In this document: one piece after another, positions 55,865 through 64,000 of the stretch
Numbering within the stretch: the first letter of the stretch is position 1
How the letters are laid out: each line of letters opens with the position of its first letter
Source of the DNA: Shinella sumterensis
GTDB taxonomy: Bacteria; Pseudomonadota; Alphaproteobacteria; Rhizobiales; Rhizobiaceae
Direction: 5' to 3'
Assembly (NCBI RefSeq): GCF_004514425.2
Contig: NZ_MYFN02000017.1
Span: 19,052 to 83,051, forward strand
DNA: 64,000 nt
Translations under genes and position numbers: made by a program
Notes under the pieces: model-generated
The model's database searches: none
What the model was told of the DNA's origin: nothing
What the model saw: only the letters and a program-made list of their open reading frames with translations

Positions 55865-56899
55865 TCAGCTGCTCCCAAAGCCTTGCAGCACATTCACCGC
55901 GTTGAGGCCGAGTGCGCCGGTCGCATAGCCGCCTTCCATGACGAAAAGCGTCGGCAGGCCGAAATCGGCAATGCGGCGGCCGATCGTCAGGAAGTGATCG
56001 CTCTCCAGCTTGAACTGCGAGATGGGGTCGTCCTTGAACGCGTCGACGCCCAGCGAGATGACAAGCGCTGACGGTTCGTAAGCGCGGATTTTCTCGTGTG
56101 CATCCTCGAAAGCCGCCTGCCACTGCGGCCAGGGCGTGCCGGCGGGCAGGGGATAGTTCAGGTTATAACCTTCGCCCTTGCCTGCGCCGCGCTCGCGGGC
56201 ATAGCCGAGATGGAACGGGAATTCGAAATCCGGGTCGCCGTGCAGGCTCGCCAGCAGCACGTCATCGCGGTCGTAGAAGATTTCCTGCGTGCCGTTGCCG
56301 TGGTGATAATCCACATCGAAGATCGCGACGCGGGCGTGGCCATTGTCGAGAAAGCGCTGGGCGGCGATGGCGGCATTGTTGAGGTAGCAATAGCCGCCGA
56401 AGAAGTCGCGTCCCGCATGGTGGCCGGGCGGGCGGCAGAGCGAGAAGGCGGCGCGCTCGCCGGAGAGCACGGCGTCCGCGCCGGCCAGCGCCGTGTCGGC
56501 GGCGCGTTTCGCCGCCTGCCAGGTCGTCTCGGTGATCGATCCGGCCATGTCGAAGGAGTAGTAGGACAGCCGTGCATCGAGACCGGAGGGCGGTGTGTCG
56601 ATGGCCGGCATGGAGCGATGGCGCCAGCTATAGGGCCAGACCTCGCCGTCGCGTCCCGCCGCGCGCCACTCGGCAAAGACGTTTTCCAGGAAATCCACAT
56701 AGTCGGGCGTGTGAATGCGCTCGATGACAGCGCGCTCATAGCTCGGCGGCTCGATGACCGGGCCGAGCCCGACCTCCTTCACGCGCCGAAGCACGATCTC
56801 CGCGCGTTCCGGCATTTCGAAGGTTTCCACGATGCGGCCGAAGGACAGCTCCATGCCGCTGTGATGCAGGTGATGGTCGGCGGTGTAGAAGGTTTTCAT
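55865..56899 (-). CDS. Acetylpolyamine amidohydrolase (histone-deacetylase family)
   Basis: The protein has 344 residues, the typical length of acetylpolyamine amidohydrolases. The HDAC-fold active site is complete: CRPPGHHAGRDFFGGYCYLNN (paired histidines and catalytic-site loop), the zinc ligands in IFDVDYHHGNGTQEIFYDRDDV, GVDAFKDDP and the C-terminal MEGGYATGALG. It should remove acetyl groups from acetylputrescine, acetylspermidine or similar amines. The gene follows the glutamine-synthetase-like gene by two bases, in the order aminotransferase, ligase, deacetylase, which supports an amine catabolic route. Confidence 0.88.
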   Translation of the reverse strand: MKTFYTADHHLHHSGMELSFGRIVETFEMPERAEIVLRRVKEVGLGPVIEPPSYERAVIERIHTPDYVDFLENVFAEWRAAGRDGEVWPYSWRHRSMPAIDTPPSGLDARLSYYSFDMAGSITETTWQAAKRAADTALAGADAVLSGERAAFSLCRPPGHHAGRDFFGGYCYLNNAAIAAQRFLDNGHARVAIFDVDYHHGNGTQEIFYDRDDVLLASLHGDPDFEFPFHLGYARERGAGKGEGYNLNYPLPAGTPWPQWQAAFEDAHEKIRAYEPSALVISLGVDAFKDDPISQFKLESDHFLTIGRRIADFGLPTLFVMEGGYATGALGLNAVNVLQGFGSS

Positions 56900-56901
56900 G
56901 G

Positions 56902-58290
56902 TCAGACGATTTCACCGTAGAATGTGCGTTCCAGCGCGGTCACTTCGTTGGCGAAGCGGCGGTATTCGGCGCGCTTGAGCGCGAGGAAGACATGGTGCAG
57001 ACGCTCGCCGAGCGCTTCCCTGAGGAAGACGGAGCGGCTCGCCGTCTCGATAGCGCCGCGCCAGTCCGGCGACAGTGCGTCGCCGGAGCCCTCGGCATAG
57101 GCCGTCGTTTCCGGGCCGGGATCGGCCTTGGCAAGGATGCCTTTGCGCATGCCGGCCAGCACCGTCGCGCCCACGAGATAGGGATTGGAATCTATGCCGG
57201 CGGCGCGCTGCTCGAGATGGCGACCGGCGGGCGAGCCGGCGGGAATGCGCACGGCGACGCTGCGATTGTTCGTGCCCCAGGTCGGGGTCGTCGGCGCGTA
57301 GCTCTGCGCGGAAAAACGACGCCACGAGTTGAAGTGCGGCGCGAAGACGAGCATGGATTCCTCCATCGTCTCCAGCAGGCCCGCCACCGCATGCCTCAAG
57401 AGAGGCGACAGAGCTTCCCCGTGATCGGCAAACAGGTTCTCGCCGGCGGCGCCCCCAAGGCTGGCATGGACATGCATGCCGGAGCCCGCCCGGCCGGCGA
57501 ACGGCTTGGCCATGAAGCAGGCCATCATGCCGTGGCGCACGGCGAGCGCCCGGATGAGGCGCTTCAGCATGGCAAGGTCGTCAGCCGCCCGCAGCGCGCT
57601 ACCATGGCGAAGCGTCAGCTCGAACTGGCCCTGCGCATATTCCGAGATCATCGTCTCGACAGGCAGGCCCTGTGCTTCAGCGCCGCGATAGACGGCGTCG
57701 ATGAAGGGTTCCAGCCGGTCGAGCTCGGAGACGCCGTAGACCTGGATGCCGTCCGGCCGCTCACCCGTGAGCGGCAGGCGCAGTGGCTGGAAATTGCCGT
57801 CCGGCGTCCGCTCGCGGTCCAGCAGGTAGAATTCCAGCTCATAGGCGAGCACGGGATGGAAGCCGTCCGCCTCCAGCAACCCGACCTGCCGGGCCAGCGC
57901 ATGGCGCGGGTCGGCATCCATCGGCGTGCCGTCCAGTTCATAAAGCGCCAGCCGCACTTCGCCGCGTGGCGGCGAGGTCCAGGGCAGGGGCACCAGCGAG
58001 CCGGCAACCGGCCAGGCGCGGCGGTCTGCGTCGCCGTCCGACCAGACGAGGCCGGTTTCCTCGACGTCCTCGCCGGTGACGTCGAGACCGAGAATGGAGC
58101 CCGGCAGGTGACGTCCGGAGCGGAAGATCGGCAACAGTTCATGCCGCCGGATGATCTTGCCGCGCGCGATGCCGTTGAGGTCGATCAGGACGAGATCGAA
58201 GGCGGTGATTTCCGGATGGGCGGCCAGAAACGCCTCGGCTTCGGAAAGATCGGCGGCCGAGGCCGGACGGGTGGCGAGGTCACGGCTCAC
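56902..58290 (-). CDS. Glutamine-synthetase-family glutamate-amine ligase (PuuA-like)
   Basis: The protein has 462 residues of the GS catalytic superfamily: VLIDLNGIARGKIIRRHELLPIF, VLAYELEFYLLDRE, MISEYAQGQFELTLRHG, MACFMAKPFAGRAGSGMHVHASL and the ATP/glutamate motif NNRSVAVRIPAG. It is distinct from assimilatory GlnA and resembles gamma-glutamylpolyamine synthetases, which join glutamate to an amine to protect it for oxidation. Its start overlaps the aminotransferase stop by four bases. Polyamine specificity is inferred from the neighbouring acetylpolyamine deacetylase. Confidence 0.85.
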   Translation of the reverse strand: MSRDLATRPASAADLSEAEAFLAAHPEITAFDLVLIDLNGIARGKIIRRHELLPIFRSGRHLPGSILGLDVTGEDVEETGLVWSDGDADRRAWPVAGSLVPLPWTSPPRGEVRLALYELDGTPMDADPRHALARQVGLLEADGFHPVLAYELEFYLLDRERTPDGNFQPLRLPLTGERPDGIQVYGVSELDRLEPFIDAVYRGAEAQGLPVETMISEYAQGQFELTLRHGSALRAADDLAMLKRLIRALAVRHGMMACFMAKPFAGRAGSGMHVHASLGGAAGENLFADHGEALSPLLRHAVAGLLETMEESMLVFAPHFNSWRRFSAQSYAPTTPTWGTNNRSVAVRIPAGSPAGRHLEQRAAGIDSNPYLVGATVLAGMRKGILAKADPGPETTAYAEGSGDALSPDWRGAIETASRSVFLREALGERLHHVFLALKRAEYRRFANEVTALERTFYGEIV

Positions 58291-59660
58291 GCGGCGGCCC
58301 TCCGCTCGGCAAGCCGCCCAATCACGGTCGAGAATGCGTCGACGAGACCGTCTGCCTGTTTCTCGGACAAGGCAGGGCTCACCAGCACCATGTTGTGGAA
58401 CGGGGTCAGCAGGTAGCCGAGGTTCAGCATGGAAAGATGCAGCGCGGCCTCGATCGTGTCGGAGGCCGCAGCCCGCGCTTCCGCGGCGTTTTTCACCGGT
58501 ACAGCGGAGAAGACGACCTCCAGACGCGCGCCGACGCGCGAGACCGTCCAGTCGAGACCGGCGGCGGCGATGGCGGCCTTGAAGCCGGCCTCAATGCGAT
58601 CGGCATTGGCCTGCATCTTCGCATAGGCGTCTTCAGTCATGACGTGTTCCAGGCAAGCGCGCAGGCAGGCGAGCTGGAGGGCGCTGCCGGACAGCGTCGT
58701 GCCGATGCCGGAATGGCCATGCCCGCTCTGTTCGCGCCGGATGACATGCAGCCTGTCCGAAATGGCCTGCGTCATGCCCCAGACGCTGACCGGCACACCA
58801 CCGCCGATCGGCTTGCCCATGACGATGAGATCAGGCTCCAGGCCGTGCACCTTCGTATAGCCGCCAAGCCCGGTGGAGATGGTGTGCGTCTCGTCGATGA
58901 GAAGCAGCGTGCCGGCATCGCGGGTGAGGCGGCGCAACGCATCGTGGAAGCCCGGCGCGGGCGGGATCATGCCGCAGTTGGTCATGACCGGTTCGGCGAG
59001 CACGCAGGCAATGTCGTTGGCGGCAAGCGCCTTCGCAAGAGCAGCTTCGTCGTTGAAGGGAATGGAGACGGTGAGTTCTCCGAGGTCGCGGACCTGCCCG
59101 AGCAGGTTTCGCCGCGAGATGGTCTTGCCGTCGACGAGATCGACCAGCGTATCGTCCACTGCGCCATGGTAGCAGCCGTCGAAAACGAGCAGCTTGGCGC
59201 GGCCCGTGACAGCACGGGCGACGCGGATCGCAAAGCGGTTGGCATCGCTCGCCGTCGCGCCAAGCTGCCAGCGCGGCAGGCCGAAACGCTCGACCAGCAG
59301 GCGGCCGACTACCTGCGCGTCAGACGAGGGCAGCATGGTCGTGAGGCCACGCGTTCCGGCGTTCTTCAGCGCCTCCAGAACGGGGGCAGGGCCGTGACCG
59401 AACATGGCACCGGTATCGCCGAGGCAGACGTCGACGATGCGGTTGCCGTCGAGATCGACGAGTTCGACACCGCTTGCCTGGTCCACGACGAGGGGAAAGG
59501 GTGTGGGCCAATCGAGCATCCAGTGCTGCGGCACGCCGTCAAAGAAGCCCGATGTCGCCTCGTCGTGGGCCGCCGCGCAGCGCGGACGCCTTGCCCGAAA
59601 AACCTCCGCTTCCGCCTCGATGAGCGCACGTGCGCGCGCCTCCAGGTTCGCCCTCTCCAT
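58287..59660 (-). CDS. Class III PLP-dependent aminotransferase
   Basis: The protein has 457 residues from ATG 59660, with a GGAG site nine bases upstream. Class III motifs are HPLVVDQASG-like cofactor entry (FPLVVDQASGVELVDLDGNRIVDVCLGDTGAMFGH), LVFDGCYHGAVDD, LLLIDETHTISTGLGGYTKVHG and the PLP lysine in LIVMGKPIGGGVPVSVWG. It should transfer an amino group from a terminal diamine, omega-amino acid or similar. First of the three-gene operon, it is divergent from the AraC-type regulator. The open frame upstream of 59660 overlaps the palindromic control site and is not used. Confidence 0.88.
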   Translation of the reverse strand: MERANLEARARALIEAEAEVFRARRPRCAAAHDEATSGFFDGVPQHWMLDWPTPFPLVVDQASGVELVDLDGNRIVDVCLGDTGAMFGHGPAPVLEALKNAGTRGLTTMLPSSDAQVVGRLLVERFGLPRWQLGATASDANRFAIRVARAVTGRAKLLVFDGCYHGAVDDTLVDLVDGKTISRRNLLGQVRDLGELTVSIPFNDEAALAKALAANDIACVLAEPVMTNCGMIPPAPGFHDALRRLTRDAGTLLLIDETHTISTGLGGYTKVHGLEPDLIVMGKPIGGGVPVSVWGMTQAISDRLHVIRREQSGHGHSGIGTTLSGSALQLACLRACLEHVMTEDAYAKMQANADRIEAGFKAAIAAAGLDWTVSRVGARLEVVFSAVPVKNAAEARAAASDTIEAALHLSMLNLGYLLTPFHNMVLVSPALSEKQADGLVDAFSTVIGRLAERRAAA

Positions 59661-59836
59661 CCCGTTCTCCAGCAGGTTCGTCAAAAATGTGATCACATAT
59701 TGGTTGATGTGATTTCAAGTGTCAAACGGCAAGATGGCCGACGGGCAACATCCGTTGGAAACCATGCGGCGAAGGGCGCAATTGATATTTCGCCGTTTCC
59801 AGGCAGAATGCCGATACGGATGGAGGGAGGCGGAAA
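59661..59836. promoter_or_regulatory. Divergent control region with TGTGATCACA palindrome
   Basis: A perfect 12-base palindrome ATGTGATCACAT (59687-59698) is followed exactly 20 bases later by a second ATGTGAT half-site (59707-59713). Such half-sites at two helical turns suit an AraC-type activator, presumably the product of the gene at 59837. TGTGATCACA also resembles sites of CRP/FadR-type regulators, so the binder is not certain. Confidence 0.55.
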
Positions 59837-60853
59837 ATGCTCGAGCATGCTCTGCTTTACGATGCGCAGGGCCAGCCACTCTTGAGCGGCCGGCTGAACG
59901 CGTCCCGTGATTGGTCAGAGGTCAACGCGTTCTGCCACCGCGTCTACATGCCACTGGCGACGCGGCCGCTCGTCGCCGGCTCCGATCCCAACGCCACCTT
60001 GCGCACCCTGTCGATCGGCCGGATCGTGCTCAGCCGCTTCTGCTTCGGCGTTCCGACGCGGGCGGACGAGTTCGATCCGTCGTCGGGCAACATCATCGTG
60101 GTCAACACCATGCGCGGCGGGGTGCGCCATCCGCTCACGGACGGTACGGGTATCGACACCGTTGCGGGAGACAGCTACGTCGTCGATTGCAGCCGCACCG
60201 ATTACTGGAACATCGCCAACGGCGACGACCTGCAGTTCAACCTGACCATCCCGCACAAGCTGATGGAGGAAACCGCGCAGCGATGGTACGGCTTCGTGCC
60301 CGAGGACGACCTTTGGAAGAAACGGCTGGTTTTCGGCCGTGGCCATTCCCCCTGGCTCTCCCTTCTCGACTACGCGACCCTGTCCGTCGATGCGCAGAAC
60401 AACCGCATTTCCAGCCCGCTCATCGAAAAGCGGATCGAGGAAACTCTCTGCCTGGAGCTGCTGCGCGGCTGGGCAGAGTGCTCGGGTCTCAATCTCGAGA
60501 CGGGGGCCCGCAGCGCCGCACCCCGTTATGTGCGCGAAGCGGAGCGGTTGATGGAGGAGAGGGCGCATGAGGCGCCATCCGTCGCGGACATTGCCGCGCA
60601 ACTCGGCATTTCCACCCGCAGCCTTTCGGAGGGGTTTCGGCGGTTTCGCGGCGTGACGCCGCATGAGTACCTCACCGCGCGACGCCTCGACGGCTTGCGC
60701 AAGGCGCTGGAAGAGGCGCCTCCCGGCCAGACGGTTTCGTCCATTGCCGGGGCGAGGGGATATGTGAACCTCACCGCGATGACGGCCTTCTACCGGCAGC
60801 GCTTCGGCGAAACGCCATCCCAGACATTGCGCAACCGCTTCTCGCGTCTCTAG
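59837..60853 (+). CDS. AraC-family regulator of the amine operon
   Basis: The protein has 338 residues. The N-terminal region (about 35-200) fits the AraC-binding-like sensor found in FeaR/NphR-type activators, with RIVLSRFCFGVPTRADEFDPSSGNIIVVNTMRGG. A C-terminal AraC DNA-binding domain (about 230-335) has SVADIAAQLGISTRSLSEGFRRFRGVTPHEYL and VSSIAGARGYVNLTAMTAFYRQRFGETPSQTLR. Divergence from the aminotransferase-ligase-deacetylase operon predicts that it activates those genes in response to an amine. A GGAGG lies eleven bases upstream of the ATG. Confidence 0.88.
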   Translation: MLEHALLYDAQGQPLLSGRLNASRDWSEVNAFCHRVYMPLATRPLVAGSDPNATLRTLSIGRIVLSRFCFGVPTRADEFDPSSGNIIVVNTMRGGVRHPLTDGTGIDTVAGDSYVVDCSRTDYWNIANGDDLQFNLTIPHKLMEETAQRWYGFVPEDDLWKKRLVFGRGHSPWLSLLDYATLSVDAQNNRISSPLIEKRIEETLCLELLRGWAECSGLNLETGARSAAPRYVREAERLMEERAHEAPSVADIAAQLGISTRSLSEGFRRFRGVTPHEYLTARRLDGLRKALEEAPPGQTVSSIAGARGYVNLTAMTAFYRQRFGETPSQTLRNRFSRL

Positions 60854-61121
60854 CGGCGCGCCGGCACGATATCCCAACCGTTTCCCACCGGACATGCGGC
60901 CGCCGATCCGTTTCGGCAGCCGATTTGGGCGCGTTTGGCCGATTGCTTCCGATTTCGATGCGCGGATTCCCGAATGGATCAGGCTTCGCTCTGATTGCCG
61001 TCCCGTCCTCGTCTAGATTGCGCTTGGGTGCCCGTGGGGCGCCTCACCATCCGGACAGGAGACGGGTTTGTGTGATCTTTGCAAAACCATGCTGAGGGGC
61101 GCGCCCCCGCGGGAGGATTTG
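60854..61121. promoter_or_regulatory. Intergenic region before the zinc alcohol dehydrogenase
   Basis: This 268-base gap has no gene. It should contain the alcohol dehydrogenase promoter; GGGAGG at about 61111-61116 is its ribosome binding site. The frame of the downstream gene is open up to 61068, but that start has no ribosome binding site. Confidence 0.5.
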
Positions 61122-62159
61122 ATGAAAGCGCTTGTTTATTACGGCCCAGGGAAAAAGGATTGGGTCGAAAAGCCGAAGCCGGTCATTCAGGAGGCCACGG
61201 ATGTCATCGTGAAGATCACGAAGACGACCATCTGCGGCAGTGACCTGCACATTCTCAAGGGCGATGTGCCCAGCGTCGGCGAAGGGCGCACGCTCGGCCA
61301 TGAAGGGGTCGGCATCGTCGATGACGTCGGCAGCGCGGTGCGCAATTTCCGCAAGGGCGATCCGGTGCTGATCTCCTGCATCACCTCGTGCGGGTCCTGC
61401 CCGAACTGCAAGCGCCAGCTCTATTCCCATTGCGACGACGGCGGCTGGCAGCTCGGCAACACCGTGGATGGAACCCAGGCCGAATATGTCCGCATCCGCC
61501 ATGGCGACAACTCGCTCTATCCGGTTCCCGACGGCGCAGACGAGGAAGCGCTCGTCATGCTCTCGGACATCCTGCCGACCGGTCTTGAAATCGGCGTGCA
61601 GGCGGGCGGCGTGAAGCCGGGCGATGCGATCGCCATCGTCGGCGCGGGACCGGTCGGCATGTCCGCACTTCTGACGGCGCAGTTCTATTCGCCGGGCAGG
61701 ATCGTGATGATCGATATGGATCCGGCGCGCCTGGCGCTCGCTCGCCAGTTCGGCGCCACCGACACGATCCAGGTCGGCGAGGAAGACGCGGCGTCGCGCA
61801 TCATGGACCTGACCGGCGGCCAGGGTGTTGATGTGGCCATTGAGGCCGTCGGCGTGCCCGCGACCTTCGACATCTGCCAAAAGATCGTCTCGGCCGGCGG
61901 CAAGATCGCCAATGTCGGCGTTCACGGCAAGCCGGTGGAACTCCACATCGAGGATCTCTGGATCAAGAATATCAACATCTCGATGGGCCTCGTCAACACC
62001 AACACGACGCCGATGCTGCTGAAGACCGTGAAGGCCGGAAAGTTCGACCCCGGCAAGCTCATCACGCACCGCTTCCGTCTCGACCAGATCCTCGACGCCT
62101 ACGACGTGTTCGGCAACGCTGCCCGCGAAAAGGCCATGAAAGTCATTCTCGCCGCGTAA
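61122..62159 (+). CDS. Zinc-dependent alcohol dehydrogenase (MDR family)
   Basis: The protein has 345 residues starting MKALVYYGPGKKDWVEKP. Catalytic zinc ligands are in TTICGSDLHILKG and LGHEGVGIVDDVG. The structural zinc site CX2CX2CX7C is seen in CGSCPNCKRQLYSHC. The Rossmann motif is IVGAGPVGMSALLTAQFY. DMDPARLALARQFGATDTI resembles NAD-specific members that oxidise secondary alcohols or formaldehyde adducts. It acts in the cytoplasm; the substrate is not assignable. The following sequence has a stem at 62176-62204 without a T-run, then insertion-sequence DNA. Confidence 0.87.
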   Translation: MKALVYYGPGKKDWVEKPKPVIQEATDVIVKITKTTICGSDLHILKGDVPSVGEGRTLGHEGVGIVDDVGSAVRNFRKGDPVLISCITSCGSCPNCKRQLYSHCDDGGWQLGNTVDGTQAEYVRIRHGDNSLYPVPDGADEEALVMLSDILPTGLEIGVQAGGVKPGDAIAIVGAGPVGMSALLTAQFYSPGRIVMIDMDPARLALARQFGATDTIQVGEEDAASRIMDLTGGQGVDVAIEAVGVPATFDICQKIVSAGGKIANVGVHGKPVELHIEDLWIKNINISMGLVNTNTTPMLLKTVKAGKFDPGKLITHRFRLDQILDAYDVFGNAAREKAMKVILAA

Positions 62160-62285
62160 TACGAGTATGACGACGCCCGCCGGCACCGCTTAGATGCTGG
62201 CGGGCTGGTCGCCGCCCGCTACGCTCGTCGTTTGACAAGGCCAGTTTGTTCCATAATTCAGATTACGCGATCTTTTTTTGTAGCC

Positions 62286-63408
62286 GCAAAGTTGAAGTGT
62301 CCTGATTCTGCAAAGTTGGAATGTCACACTCCCCGGGCCTGAACGATGCCTGGGAGATTGCAGATGGGATTGATAGCGATGAGCGAGCGCGATCTGCAAC
62401 GGATCGAGACTTTGTCGAAGGTGGTTGCCGGCCGGATGACCACGGTATCGGCGGCGCATGTGCTTGATCTGAGCGAGCGCCAGGTGCGCCGGCTGCTGGA
62501 GCGCATGCGGACTGGCGGCGCGGCTTCGATCCGGCACAAGGCAATCGGTCGGCCCTCGAACAACCGGATCAGCGACGAGGTTCGCGATTATGCGATGACG
62601 CTGGTTCGCGAACGCTATGCGGATTTCGGACCGACATTGGCGACGGAGAAGCTGGCCGAGCGCGATGGACTGCGTGTATCGCGCGAGACGGTGCGCAGCT
62701 GGATGGCTGATGCCAGCCTCTGGCTGTCGCGCAAGCACGGCTCGGAGCATCGCTGGTTCGAGGATCGCGGACCGTCTTGCTCGCTGCTGGTATTTGTCGA
62801 CGATGCGACCGGCAGGTTGATGCAGCTGCGCTTCGTGCGCTCCGAAAGTGCCTTCACCTATTTCGAGGCATTGGAGCTGTATCTCAAGCGTCATGGCGCG
62901 CCGGTTGCCTTCTATTCGGACAAGCATTCAGTGTTCCGGGTGGCGAAGAAGGATGCCAGGGGTGGTCAGGGCATGACCCAGTTCGGGCGTGCGCTCTGCG
63001 AGCTGAACATCGAGATTCTCTGTGCAAATTCGAGCCAGGCCAAGGGGCGGGTCGAGCGGATGAACCGGACGCTGCAGGATCGCCTGGTCAAGGAGCTCAG
63101 GCTTTCTGGCATCGACAGCATGGAGGCGGGCAATGCGTTCTTGCCGGGCTTCATAGAGGACTACAACGCGCGTTTTGCAATCGTCCCTGCCCGTCCCGAC
63201 GATCTGCATCGGCCGCTGAATCTGGCGCCGGATCGGTTGACTGAGATCCTGTGCAAGCGCGAGCAGCGCTATGTCGGATCGCAGCTGACGTTTTCGTTCG
63301 AGCGCAAGCGGATCATGCTGGAGGAGACCGCGGTGACGCGTGGCCTGGTTGGCCGTTATGTCGAGACCTATGCCTATGCGGACGGTCGGCTGGATGTGCG
63401 TCGGCCGA
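62286..63408 (+). mobile_element. Truncated ISNCY-type insertion sequence
   Basis: The element's left end is marked by two near-identical 16-base direct repeats, GCAAAGTTGAAGTGTC (62286-62301) and GCAAAGTTGGAATGTC (62310-62325), starting 24 bases apart. Such repeats are usual near the ends of this IS group and may bind transposase. The transposase gene follows, but the right end is missing: the frame runs straight into the 3' end of icd at about 63408. No matching right inverted repeat or target duplication was found, so the exact limits are uncertain. Confidence 0.65.
62364..63408 (+). pseudogene. ISNCY-family transposase, 3' truncated
   Basis: About 348 residues remain. An N-terminal helix-turn-helix (MSERDLQRIETLSKVVAGRMTTVSAAHVLDLSERQVRRLLERM) is followed by a DDE integrase core with LLVFVDDATGRLMQLRFV, APVAFYSDKHSVFRV and NSSQAKGRVERMNRTLQDRLVKELRL. 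The three acidic residues are present. The sequence stops being transposase-like after YAYADGRLDVR (near 63400); intact homologues continue for tens of residues (a wing ending in FDKDQ-like motifs). The open frame continues to 63494 only as antisense of icd. The expected product is a chimeric, probably inactive protein. The start at 62364 has a GGGAG upstream. Confidence 0.75.
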
Positions 63409-64000
63409 TCAGGCCGCCATGGCCTTGCGAAGGTTTTCGTCGATCTTGTCGAGGAAGCCGGTGGTGGAGAGCCAAGGCTGGTCGGGGCCGATGAGGAGCG
63501 CGAGATCCTTGGTCATGAAGCCGGATTCGACGGTCTCGACGCAGACCTTCTCCAGCGTTTCGGAGAACTTCGCCAGTTCCGCATTGCCATCCAGCTTGGC
63601 GCGGTGGGCAAGGCCACGCGTCCAGGCGAAGATCGAGGCGATCGAGTTGGTCGAGGTTTCCTCGCCCTTCTGGTGCTGGCGGTAGTGACGGGTCACCGTG
63701 CCGTGCGCGGCTTCGGCTTCCACCGTCTTGCCGTCGGGCGTCATGAGGACCGAGGTCATCAGGCCGAGCGAGCCGAAGCCCTGCGCCACGATGTCGGACT
63801 GCACGTCGCCGTCGTAGTTCTTGCACGCCCAGACGTAACCGCCGGACCATTTCAGCGCCGAAGCGACCATGTCGTCGATCAGGCGGTGTTCGTACCAGAT
63901 CTTGGCTTCCTTGAACTTCTCGGCGAATTCGGCGTCGAAGACCTGCTGGAAGATATCCTTGAAGCGGCCGTCATAGACCTTGAGGATGGTGTTCTTGGTC
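63409..64000 (-). CDS. icd: NADP-dependent isocitrate dehydrogenase, C-terminal part
   Basis: This is a partial gene; it starts beyond the right edge of the window. The visible 196 or so residues ([21 protein letters not shown], then [50 protein letters not shown]) match the dimeric, eukaryote-like NADP-IDH used in alphaproteobacteria. [31 protein letters not shown] is the cofactor/active-site region. The protein ends [13 protein letters not shown], a natural end. The insertion-sequence remnant abuts the stop codon directly, so the original downstream terminator has been lost or displaced. Confidence 0.92.
   Translation of the reverse strand, partial: TKNTILKVYDGRFKDIFQQVFDAEFAEKFKEAKIWYEHRLIDDMVASALKWSGGYVWACKNYDGDVQSDIVAQGFGSLGLMTSVLMTPDGKTVEAEAAHGTVTRHYRQHQKGEETSTNSIASIFAWTRGLAHRAKLDGNAELAKFSETLEKVCVETVESGFMTKDLALLIGPDQPWLSTTGFLDKIDENLRKAMAA

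Noticed and set aside
62176..62204. Inverted repeat after the alcohol dehydrogenase gene as terminator
   Set aside because: The ten-base stem has one wobble pair and no T-run; it could be a leftover of the region next to the insertion sequence. Not strong enough to list.

Overview
The window reads as a chromosome segment of a Rhizobiales (Rhizobiaceae-like) alphaproteobacterium. The evidence is high-GC coding sequence, an Lrp-type PutR divergent from a long PutA, an imuA-imuB-dnaE2 cassette behind an alphaproteobacterial LexA box (GAAC-N7-GAAC), a rhizobial C-P lyase cluster that contains fosX, a pha (Mrp-type) antiporter operon with fused phaAB, and candidate EcfG general-stress promoters. 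No rRNA, tRNA or CRISPR array was seen. The genus cannot be fixed from this sequence alone.

Layout. 154-8687: Wzx/Wzy-type surface polysaccharide genes (acyltransferase, beta-propeller sugar-modification protein, GT4 glycosyltransferase, flippase, Wzc-like co-polymerase with a degenerate kinase domain, polymerase/ligase). 8736-13048: proline catabolism (putA) and its regulator putR. 13147-14935: an orphan GlxA/AraC regulator and two small convergent DUF883/ElaB-like membrane proteins, each behind an EcfG-like promoter. 15062-20577: the SOS mutagenesis cassette. 20683-26780: a CocE-type hydrolase, a lone Tat-exported peptide-binding protein, a divergent XRE regulator and a 2-hydroxyacid dehydrogenase. 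26786-27233: a small membrane protein with a third EcfG-like promoter.

27267-40642 is the centrepiece, a complete phosphonate system: phnF divergent from phnGHI-fosX-phnJKL-hexapeptide transferase, then phnC-phnD-phnE1-phnE2, then a 2H-phosphoesterase (DUF1045)-phnM-phnN. Pho-box-like repeats precede both phnG and phnC, and a 28-bp imperfect palindrome before phnG is a good PhnF operator candidate. The import complex would bring phosphonate in. PhnI/G/H/L would make the ribosyl triphosphate adduct, PhnM would trim it, PhnJ (with PhnK) would cleave the C-P bond, and PhnN would make PRPP. PhnP is absent, and the 2H-phosphoesterase may replace it.

40644-42862: photolyase, DUF454 and DUF2934 genes on the minus strand. 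43731-49766: the phaAB-C-D-E-F-G cation/proton antiporter. 49976-55285: a membrane-anchor-less FtsK, class II aldolase and an FMN-dependent L-lactate dehydrogenase. 55329-55861: a ParDE-type toxin-antitoxin pair. 55865-60853: a polyamine/amine catabolic operon (acetylpolyamine deacetylase, glutamate-amine ligase, class III aminotransferase) with a divergent AraC regulator. 61122-62159: zinc alcohol dehydrogenase. 62286-63408: a 3'-truncated ISNCY-type insertion sequence that directly abuts the 3' end of icd (isocitrate dehydrogenase), which runs off the window.
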